Assembly (NCBI GenBank): GCA_900556285.1
Contig: USOF01000012.1
Coordinates: forward strand, 1 to 12,507
Source of the DNA: an uncultured Collinsella sp.
Lineage (GTDB): Bacteria > Actinomycetota > Coriobacteriia > Coriobacteriales > Coriobacteriaceae
Length of the DNA: 12,507 nt
Direction of reading: 5' to 3'
A model generated the notes under the pieces. That model was not told the origin of the DNA. It worked only from the letters and a program-made list of their open reading frames with translations, and did not search any database. The position numbers and the translations under genes were made by a program. Below, piece after piece: positions 7,229 through 12,507 of the stretch; position 1 is the stretch's first letter, and each line of letters opens with the position of its first letter.

Positions 7229-7262
7229 TATCTACGCAGGTAGCATTTCAAAGCAGGGGCTT

Positions 7263-8174
7263 TTAAGCACGTACTGTCTGGGCGATGCCAGCCTTGGCGT
7301 TTGCGCGTTTGCCGGCGAGTTCGCAAAAAATCGCGCCGCCGATGATAAGCGCGGCGCCCATCAGGCGGACCGGTGTTATGGCTTCGCCCAAAAGGACGGC
7401 CGAGAACACGACGGCCGAAAGCGGCTCGAGGTAGCCGACGACCGCGACGGTCTGGACGGGCAGCTTGGCGACGGCACTAAAGTAGAGCAGGCAACCGATG
7501 CCGGTGTTGACGACGCCGAGCATGACGACGGCGCGCCAATCAATACTGGCGGCGACGCCGGCGGACAGGAATGAGGGAGCGCCCTGCGTGATGAGCGTGA
7601 GGACCAGCGCGGTCACAAAGGCGGCGCTCACCTGGAGCGTGGAGTTCTCGAGGCCTTCGATGTGTGGCGCACCCTTGCTAGCGATGACCATCAGCGCATA
7701 GCAAAATGCCGAGGCGATACCGCAGACGATACCCGCAATGGGCATATTGCCGCCTAGACCTTGTGCTGCAATGAGAAAAGCACCGCAGGCGACGGCGATA
7801 AACCCGGCGATTTTGCCGCCGGTCAGTTTTTCACCAAAGATGAGTGGGGAGAGCGCCATGACAATGATGGGGCCACAGTAGTACAGCAGCGAGGATACGC
7901 CGACGCCGATCGTCTGGTAGGCACGGAACAGAAAAATCCAGCTGGCACCCAGCGCGGCTCCCGACAGAAGGAGTGCTGCGGCTTCGCGGGGACGAGATGG
8001 CGCCTGCAGTTTATGGCGTTGGGTGATGGCAAGGATAGTGACAAGCGAGAGGGCGCCCAAAAACGTGCGCAGTAGCACGATATCGGAGCTCGGCAGCGCG
8101 ATGGCAGCGGCGATGATGCCGTTGGAGCCAAACAATAGCAATGCTGCTAAGTACGTAAACAGTCCGTTGTCCAT
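7263..8174 (-). CDS. EamA/DMT-family membrane exporter
   Basis: A 303-residue protein with ten hydrophobic segments in two EamA halves (about residues 6-135 and 148-285), the standard build of the drug/metabolite transporter superfamily. Typical marks are LRTFLGALS after helix 2, ASWIFLFRAYQTIGVGVSSLLYY-like helices 3-4, and the second-half signature VGYLEPLSAVVFSAVLLGE. Members export amino acids, metabolites or small toxic compounds; the substrate cannot be told from sequence. The ATG at 8174 is preceded by GGAAG at usable spacing. The gene is divergent from a LysR regulator across 118 bp, which usually means that regulator controls it. The C-terminal tail is short, basic and cytoplasmic. 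Confidence 0.92.
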   Translation of the reverse strand: MDNGLFTYLAALLLFGSNGIIAAAIALPSSDIVLLRTFLGALSLVTILAITQRHKLQAPSRPREAAALLLSGAALGASWIFLFRAYQTIGVGVSSLLYYCGPIIVMALSPLIFGEKLTGGKIAGFIAVACGAFLIAAQGLGGNMPIAGIVCGIASAFCYALMVIASKGAPHIEGLENSTLQVSAAFVTALVLTLITQGAPSFLSAGVAASIDWRAVVMLGVVNTGIGCLLYFSAVAKLPVQTVAVVGYLEPLSAVVFSAVLLGEAITPVRLMGAALIIGGAIFCELAGKRANAKAGIAQTVRA

Positions 8175-8188
8175 GCGCTTCCGTCCCC

Positions 8189-8247
8189 TCTATATTCGAG
8201 CATGTTCACTATGGGCGAACTGGCAATAGAAGAAAAGCGAATATAAT
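8189..8247. promoter_or_regulatory. Divergent promoter region between the EamA and LysR genes
   Basis: On the plus strand CTGGCA (8220-8225) and a perfect TATAAT (8242-8247) are 16 bp apart and fit the LysR promoter. On the minus strand TATAGA (8194-8189) is a -10 candidate for the transporter. TATATTCG (8191-8198) and CGAATATA (8238-8245) are an exact inverted repeat 39 bp apart, so each promoter's -10 lies in one arm. Between them, TTCACTATGGGCGAA (8205-8219) fits the LysR T-N11-A pattern with TTC/GAA arms and abuts the LysR -35. Confidence 0.55.
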
Positions 8248-8292
8248 GCATGGCTAACATGACAAAAACTCATGCAAAGGTGGAGGGGTGCC

Positions 8293-9150
8293 GTGGAAAC
8301 GAATATTCAAAAGATGCAGGTGCTGCTCGAGACCGTGCGCGCCGGCAGTTTTACGCGCGCCGCCGAGCGCCTGAGCTATTCGCAGTCGGGCGTGAGCCGC
8401 ATGGTGGCCGATCTCGAGGCCGACTGGGGCTTTAAGGTGCTCGACCGCAGTCGCGAGGGCGTAGTACTTTCTGCCGATGGACGGCAAGTTATGCCTGCGG
8501 TTGAGGCGTTATGCGAGGAGTTTGGCCGCCTGCAGCGACGCGTGGATGAGATGCGCGGGCTCATGCGCGGCAAAATCTGCATCGGTACGTTTTCGAGCGT
8601 GGCGACCCACGTGCTGCCGCCGGTGATTGCGCGCTTTCGCGCCGATCATCCGGATGTCGATTACGAGCTGCTGATGGGTGATTACTCCGAGATTGAGCAA
8701 TGGGTGGCGGAAGGCCGCTGCGACCTGGGCTTTATCCCGCGTGAGCCCCGAGAAAACGGCATGGCATCGCGGTCTTTGGTGCGCGACGAGTTGATGGCAG
8801 TAGTGCCGGCAGACTCTTTGCTTGCCACGGCGGAGGTCGTTTCTCTTGCCGATTTAGCCAACGAGCAGTTTATTCTGCTAGAACGCGGCACCGATGACGA
8901 GATTACGCCGTTGTTTCGTCGGGCGGGACTGGCGGTGCGCTCAAAACTGTCGACTTGGGATGACTATGCGATTATGGCTATGGTCGAGGACGGCTTGGGC
9001 GTGAGCATTCTTCCCGCGCTCATCTTGCGCCGCTGTCAGTTCGATGTTGCCGTGCGACCACTCGAGGGACATCCCCATCGGCAGATCAATGCCATATATC
9101 GAACGGCCGACGTTTCGCTTGCCGCCGCCCGTTTTCTCGAATACCTCTAA
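8293..9150 (+). CDS. LysR-family transcriptional regulator
   Basis: A 285-residue LysR-type regulator. The N-terminal winged helix-turn-helix covers residues 2-60, with the HTH around GSFTRAAERLSYSQSGVSRM (18-37). The effector-binding domain starts near residue 88 (GKICIGTFSSVATHVLPPVI) and continues to the end, with MAMVEDGLGVSILP typical of its second lobe. LysR proteins bind as tetramers and respond to a small ligand, often tied to the neighbouring gene; here that is probably a substrate of the divergent EamA exporter. The GTG at 8293 is chosen because GGAGGGG lies at 8282-8288; an in-frame ATG at 8272 lies upstream of that site. No clear terminator follows, only a short CGTGTACACG palindrome at 9152-9161 next to the stop. 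Confidence 0.94.
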   Translation: METNIQKMQVLLETVRAGSFTRAAERLSYSQSGVSRMVADLEADWGFKVLDRSREGVVLSADGRQVMPAVEALCEEFGRLQRRVDEMRGLMRGKICIGTFSSVATHVLPPVIARFRADHPDVDYELLMGDYSEIEQWVAEGRCDLGFIPREPRENGMASRSLVRDELMAVVPADSLLATAEVVSLADLANEQFILLERGTDDEITPLFRRAGLAVRSKLSTWDDYAIMAMVEDGLGVSILPALILRRCQFDVAVRPLEGHPHRQINAIYRTADVSLAAARFLEYL

Positions 9151-9209
9151 ACGTGTACACGCCATTGTTTGCTTTGGGCAGATCTCGGAGTCCGATACAT
9201 TTTCTTATG

Positions 9210-9294
9210 AAATTGAACTTTCGAATGAAGCGCCGCGTTATACTGCTTGCTAAATTGAACCAGGGTTCAATTCGTGTTCTATAAATTGAACTTT
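9210..9294 (+). promoter_or_regulatory. Helically phased AAATTGAAC repeats and 20-bp palindrome before the XRE-aminotransferase gene
   Basis: AAATTGAAC occurs three times on the plus strand, at 9210, 9252 and 9283. The first and third copies extend to an identical 12-mer AAATTGAACTTT. The middle copy lies in a perfect palindrome, AATTGAACCAGGGTTCAATT (9253-9272). Spacings are 42 and 31 bp, close to four and three helical turns, so the copies face the same side of the helix. A -10-like TATACT (9239-9244) lies between the first and second copies, with TTGAAC of copy one about 20 bp before it. The third copy lies just before the ribosome site. This fits a multi-site operator, possibly bound by the HTH domain of the gene it precedes. 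Confidence 0.75.
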
Positions 9295-9312
9295 GCCAGC
9301 AAGGAGGTTCTA

Positions 9313-10833
9313 GTGGCCCAAGAGACGTTTAGCGATCGCCTGCGACAGGCTATGTCCGATCGCGACGTTCGCCAGTCGGACGTGATCCGCGCATCGGAGA
9401 TGCTCGGCAAAAAACTCGGCAAGAGTCAGATGAGCCAATATGTGAGCGGCAAGACGATCCCGCGGCGCGATGTGGCTGAGCTGCTCGCCCGTATTTTGGA
9501 GGTCGATGTTACCTGGCTGCTTGCCGGCGACGCCGATCAAGGCGAGGCATCATCACCCCGCAACGATTCCAAACCCGAACCCCATCCCTCAGCTCAAATT
9601 GCAAGGAGCACCACCATGCGTACTTTTTCTAAATCCACCAAGCTCGATAACGTCCTGTATGACGTGCGCGGTCCCGTCGTCGACGAGGCCGCCCGTATGG
9701 AGGACGAGGGCGAGCGCATCCTCAAGCTCAATATCGGCAACCCGGCGCCCTTCGGTTTCCGCACGCCCGATGAGGTCATCAAGGACATGCGCCAGCAGCT
9801 GCCCGACTGCGAAGGCTATTCCAACTCGCGTGGCCTGTTCTCCGCGCGCAAGGCGATCATGCAGTATTCGCAGATCAAAGGCCTGCCCAACGTTCAGATG
9901 GAGCATATCTACACGGGCAACGGCGTGTCCGAGCTCATTCAGCTTTCGATGAACGCGCTGCTCGACAATGGCGACGAGATTCTGATCCCCAGCCCCGACT
10001 ATCCGCTCTGGACGGCGTGCGCTACCCTTGCTGGCGGTCATCCCGTACATTATCTGTGCGATGAGCAGGCGGATTGGTATCCCGACCTGGAGGATATGGA
10101 GTCCAAGATTACGAGCGCGACCAAAGCCCTCGTCATCATCAACCCCAACAACCCCACGGGCTCTGTCTATCCGCGCGAGGTGCTCGAGGGCATCGTCGAG
10201 ATTGCACGCAGGCATCAGCTGATGATCTTTGCCGATGAGATCTACGACCGCCTGTGCATGGACGGCTACGAGCACGTCTCGATTGCCTCGCTCGCCCCCG
10301 ATCTGCCCTGTGTCACCTTTAGCGGTCTGTCCAAGTCGCACATGATCGCGGGCTATCGCATTGGCTGGATGGTGCTTTCGGGCAACCAGCGCTGCATGAG
10401 CGACTTCATCATGGGCATCAACATGCTCTCCAACATGCGCCTGTGCTCCAACGTGCCGGCTCAGTCGATCGTCCAGACGGCGCTCGGCGGCCATCAGTCC
10501 GTTAACGACTACATCCGTCCCGGCGGCCGTGTCTACGAGCAGCGCAACTTTGTGTATGAGGCGCTCAACAAGATTGACGGCATCTCGGTGGTTAAGCCGC
10601 GTGCGGCGTTCTACATCTTCCCCAAGATGGATGTTAAAAAGTTCAACATCACCGATGACGAGCAGTTTGCCCTCGACCTGCTGCACGAGAAGAAGATTCT
10701 GATCACGCGCGGCGGCGGCTTTAACTGGGCCGAGCCCGATCACTTCCGCATCGTGTACCTGCCACGCATGGAAGTACTCAAAGAGTCCCTCGAAGACCTC
10801 GCCGACTTCTTTGACCATTACCGCCAGGCGTAA
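9313..10833 (+). CDS. XRE helix-turn-helix domain fused to an AlaA-type alanine aminotransferase
   Basis: A 506-residue two-domain protein. Residues 6-72 form an XRE/Cro-type HTH (TFSDRLRQAM, then GKSQMSQYVSGKTIPRRDVAELLARIL, then VTWLLAG). A polar Ser/Pro/Asn-rich linker covers 74-101. Residues 102-506 are a complete fold-type I PLP aminotransferase very close to E. coli AlaA (YfbQ), which interconverts pyruvate/glutamate and alanine/2-oxoglutarate. Enzyme marks, numbered from Met102 as 1, are NIGNPAPFGF (39-48), NPNNPTG (176-182), ADEIYD (206-211), the PLP lysine in SGLSK (Lys240) and HFRIV near the end. Numbering from Met102 gives 405 residues, the same length as AlaA. The GTG at 9313 follows AAGGAGG (9301-9307). 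This is not the MocR/GabR design, which has a GntR winged helix. The fusion may sense alanine, pyruvate or PLP state. Confidence 0.9.
   Translation: MAQETFSDRLRQAMSDRDVRQSDVIRASEMLGKKLGKSQMSQYVSGKTIPRRDVAELLARILEVDVTWLLAGDADQGEASSPRNDSKPEPHPSAQIARSTTMRTFSKSTKLDNVLYDVRGPVVDEAARMEDEGERILKLNIGNPAPFGFRTPDEVIKDMRQQLPDCEGYSNSRGLFSARKAIMQYSQIKGLPNVQMEHIYTGNGVSELIQLSMNALLDNGDEILIPSPDYPLWTACATLAGGHPVHYLCDEQADWYPDLEDMESKITSATKALVIINPNNPTGSVYPREVLEGIVEIARRHQLMIFADEIYDRLCMDGYEHVSIASLAPDLPCVTFSGLSKSHMIAGYRIGWMVLSGNQRCMSDFIMGINMLSNMRLCSNVPAQSIVQTALGGHQSVNDYIRPGGRVYEQRNFVYEALNKIDGISVVKPRAAFYIFPKMDVKKFNITDDEQFALDLLHEKKILITRGGGFNWAEPDHFRIVYLPRMEVLKESLEDLADFFDHYRQA
9603..9618 (+). promoter_or_regulatory. Internal ribosome-binding site and ATG for a free AlaA-like enzyme
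   Basis: Inside the fused gene and in its frame, AAGGAG (9603-9608) is followed after 7 nt by ATG (9616-9618). Translation from here would give a 405-residue product, exactly the length of E. coli AlaA, without the HTH. The preceding stretch encodes AQIARSTT and reads like an old 5' leader that became coding. One mRNA could therefore give both the fusion and the free enzyme. Confidence 0.7.
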
Positions 10834-10854
10834 CGGCAAAGGTAGCCTGTAATG

Positions 10855-10892
10855 AAACGGTCGGCCCGCAACGGATGCGGGCCGACCGTTTT
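10855..10892 (+). terminator. Rho-independent terminator of the XRE-aminotransferase gene
   Basis: A 16-bp perfect stem pairs 10855-10870 with 10876-10891 around an ACGGA loop and runs into TTTTCTGT, 21 bp after the stop codon. It is the strongest terminator in the window. Confidence 0.93.
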
Positions 10893-10961
10893 CTGTCTAA
10901 GCCCGTGCTGTTAGCGCTTGTCTCGTTGAGCGGGCGAGGTTCGCGCGTGAGCGGCTAGTTC

Positions 10962-10998
10962 TATTCCAAAATGGAATACAATGGGCTTAAGCTGGAAT
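10962..10998 (+). promoter_or_regulatory. Palindromic operator and promoter of the amidohydrolase-like operon
   Basis: TATTCCAAAATGGAATA (10962-10978) is a perfect palindrome with 7-bp arms. It overlaps a -10-like TACAAT (10977-10982). A further half-site, TGGAAT (10993-10998), starts 21 bp (two helical turns) after the first TGGAAT (10972). A protein bound here would cover the promoter, which suggests repression. No good -35 is seen. The rest of 10893-11059 holds no gene; a weak 5-bp hairpin (TTTCA 11030-11034, TGAAA 11041-11045) touches the ribosome site. Confidence 0.55.
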
Positions 10999-11059
10999 TG
11001 ATGTCCGGGTACCTGCTTTTCTAGAATGTTTTCAACAAGATGAAAGGCGGTTCCAACCA

Positions 11060-12094
11060 ATGATTATCGATGCAAATTCCTACTGGTTCGACGAGCGCAT
11101 CTTTCATGACGAGACGCTCTGCGAACAGTTTTTGGCCGAGGTACCCCGCGCCTATGACACCGAAGGCTATCTGACCATGAATTCCGCCGGCAAACGACAG
11201 ATCGTGATCGAGATGCCCGCCGGTTCTCCGGGTCTTAACTACATTGAGGGCGACTACACCCTCGAGAAGCGCTTGGCCGATATGGATGAGGCGGGGGTCG
11301 ACAAGGCGATCCTCAAGCTCCCCGGCTGTCACGAGTGGATGTCGCTCGAGATGTGCCGGCGTTTCAACGACGGTATGGCTGCTGACGCGAAGGCGTCAAG
11401 TGGCCGTCTGATTCCGCTTGTCGCTGTGCCGCCCTTTGGCACCAAAGCGAATTTGGAGGAGCTCGACCGCAGGCTCGACGATGGTTTTGCGGGTGTGCAG
11501 CTCTGCGCTCACTACGGCAAGCGCTATCTCGACGACCAGGTCTTCTCGAGCTTTTTCGAGCACCTGAACGAACGCCATGTCACCGTTTACGTGCACCATG
11601 TTCCCGTGCCGGTCGAGAACGAGTCGCTTCTCGCGTACGACAACCTTCGCCGCTCTTATGGCCGCTGCGTCGACCAAACTACGGCGATCGGCCGAGAGAT
11701 CTTTGGTGATTTCTTTGAGCGCTACCCCAATATCAAGATGGTCCACTCCATGCTCGGCGGCGCATACTTTGCGTTCAAGGAGATGCTGCTGCCTCATGGC
11801 CCCAAGCGCCCTGATGCTTCTGGCCGTTTTCAGGTCGATACCGAGACCGTTTCCAGGCACCTCGAGAACAACATCTATTTCGACATGTCCCATGCTCAGC
11901 CTTGGGGCAAGACACTCCTCGCCTGTGCGGTTGACGTGCTGGGTGCAGACCATATTGTTTTTGGCACGAGCTATCCCGTTAAACGCGAGTGGCTCACCGA
12001 GGGTGTCGCCTGCGTTCGCGCTGCAAATCTGAGCGATACAGACAGCGACCTTGTGCTTGGCGGTACAGCGCAGCAACTGTACGGTGTCGAGTGA
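11060..12094 (+). CDS. Amidohydrolase_2-fold protein with a degenerate metal site
   Basis: A 344-residue protein with the (beta/alpha)8 fold of the ACMSD-like amidohydrolase family, whose active members use Zn2+ for decarboxylation or hydrolysis. Fold landmarks are present: MIID at the N-terminus, DMDEAGVDKAIL (74-85), GFAGVQLCAHYG (142-153), VYVHH (176-180), MLGG (231-234) and VFGTSYP (300-306). The metal ligands are mostly missing. The usual DxHxH reads DANSY (Asn6, Tyr8), the His before LGG is Met231, and the Asp of FGxDYP is Ser304; only the His of VYVHH (179) remains. The gene is intact, so it looks like a pseudoenzyme or a repurposed, non-metal enzyme. AAGGCGG (11044-11050) precedes the ATG at rather long spacing. 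It probably forms an operon with the gene 26 bp downstream. The substrate is unknown. Confidence 0.85.
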   Translation: MIIDANSYWFDERIFHDETLCEQFLAEVPRAYDTEGYLTMNSAGKRQIVIEMPAGSPGLNYIEGDYTLEKRLADMDEAGVDKAILKLPGCHEWMSLEMCRRFNDGMAADAKASSGRLIPLVAVPPFGTKANLEELDRRLDDGFAGVQLCAHYGKRYLDDQVFSSFFEHLNERHVTVYVHHVPVPVENESLLAYDNLRRSYGRCVDQTTAIGREIFGDFFERYPNIKMVHSMLGGAYFAFKEMLLPHGPKRPDASGRFQVDTETVSRHLENNIYFDMSHAQPWGKTLLACAVDVLGADHIVFGTSYPVKREWLTEGVACVRAANLSDTDSDLVLGGTAQQLYGVE

Positions 12095-12120
12095 GCGGCA
12101 ATCAGAGGGGAGTATCTGCC

Positions 12121-12507
12121 ATGGACGAAGGAGAGATGAGGGCTGGGGCCGCTCGTGTGGCCATCGATCTTGGGGACGTGTTGCCGTTCGACGGTTTCGA
12201 CGAACTCCGTCATGAGGTCTTCGCCCGTGCCCTTATCATCGAGGGAACGGGGCGACGCGCCTGCGTCCTTTCGCTTGAGGTCACCTCGATCGCTCCGGCT
12301 CTACTCGCCGATCTGCGTGAGATTGTTGAGGATGCCGCCAATTGCAGCGGTGCTTATTCTTGGGTGGTTCCTACCCACACGTTTTCCATGCCTCACGTCC
12401 GTACTCCCGGGCATCTTGCCGACGATGCTACCCGCAATCGCAACGAGCGCTATCGCGCAGCACTCGTCGCTGCCGCCCGCACGGCTGTCGAGCGCGCTGT
12501 TGCGGGC
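12121..12507 (+). CDS. N-terminal part of a neutral/alkaline ceramidase-like protein (cut by the window end)
   Basis: 129 codons remain open to the window end. The ATG at 12121 follows GAGGGGAG (12105-12112) at 8 nt. The visible part resembles the start of neutral/alkaline non-lysosomal ceramidase-like proteins found in many bacteria: ARALIIEGTGRRACVLSLEV (35-54) matches their 'ARALVLEDGGTRVALVSLD' core, and VVPTHTFSMPH (82-92) sits where they have a THTHSGP-type metal motif. Here the second His of that motif is Phe88. There is no signal peptide, so it should be cytoplasmic. Such proteins hydrolyse amide bonds, but the substrate of the prokaryotic relatives is often unknown. It follows the degenerate amidohydrolase by 26 bp and is probably co-transcribed with it. 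The family call is tentative because most of the protein is outside the window. Confidence 0.6.
   Translation, partial: MDEGEMRAGAARVAIDLGDVLPFDGFDELRHEVFARALIIEGTGRRACVLSLEVTSIAPALLADLREIVEDAANCSGAYSWVVPTHTFSMPHVRTPGHLADDATRNRNERYRAALVAAARTAVERAVAG

Noticed and set aside
9152..9161. CGTGTACACG palindrome after the LysR gene as a terminator or operator
   Set aside because: It is too short to terminate, has no T-tract, and a 10-bp palindrome can occur by chance. Mentioned only as context.
9589..10839. 416-codon open frame on the minus strand, antisense to the aminotransferase
   Set aside because: It mirrors a clearly coding sequence, has no ribosome site or domain, and crosses the terminator side of the real gene.
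1..12507. tRNA, rRNA, CRISPR array, insertion sequence, prophage or toxin-antitoxin genes
   Set aside because: No cloverleaf, conserved rRNA segment, regular direct repeats with spacers, transposase motif or phage protein was recognised on either strand.

Overview
The window reads as a chromosomal piece of a high-GC Gram-positive gut bacterium of the Coriobacteriia, most likely Collinsella. This is inferred from the GC-rich codon use, frequent GTG starts with strong Shine-Dalgarno sites, a choloylglycine (bile salt) hydrolase, and the general protein character; no rRNA or marker gene is present to prove it. Bases 1-30 are not genomic: they match the 3' part of the Illumina Nextera read-1 adapter, ending in the 19-bp Tn5 mosaic end, so the left edge is an assembly edge.

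Layout. 31-1564 (minus): a secreted repeat protein with a signal peptide and about seven solenoid-like repeats, cut off by the contig edge, whose 5' end is split between two frames. 1773-3083 (minus): an NCS2-type purine permease. 3277-3696 (plus): a short peptide-deformylase-like protein lacking the catalytic Glu. 3828-4793 (plus): a bile salt hydrolase with all expected active-site residues. 4873-7104 (minus): a Kup potassium transporter with an acidic tail. 7263-8174 (minus): an EamA/DMT exporter, divergent from a LysR regulator at 8293-9150 (plus). 9313-10833 (plus): an XRE-type DNA-binding domain fused in frame to an AlaA-like aminotransferase. 11060-12094 (plus): an amidohydrolase-fold protein that has lost most metal ligands, followed 26 bp later by the start of a ceramidase-like gene (12121 to the end).

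Transcription units are mostly single genes separated by clear hairpin terminators (1701-1745, 3728-3770, 4817-4852, 10855-10892). The EamA/LysR pair is a classic divergent regulator-transporter arrangement. The last two genes look like one operon behind a palindromic operator.

The strongest candidate for something new is 9210-10833. The gene has a full-length GTG start for an XRE-aminotransferase fusion and, inside the same frame, a second complete ribosome-binding site and ATG that would give a 405-residue free AlaA enzyme. In front of it lie three copies of AAATTGAAC spaced 42 and 31 bp apart (about four and three helical turns), the middle one forming a perfect 20-bp palindrome. Together these suggest a metabolic enzyme made both alone and tethered to a DNA-binding domain that may control its own promoter. 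The degenerate amidohydrolase with its own phased operator is the second most interesting locus.
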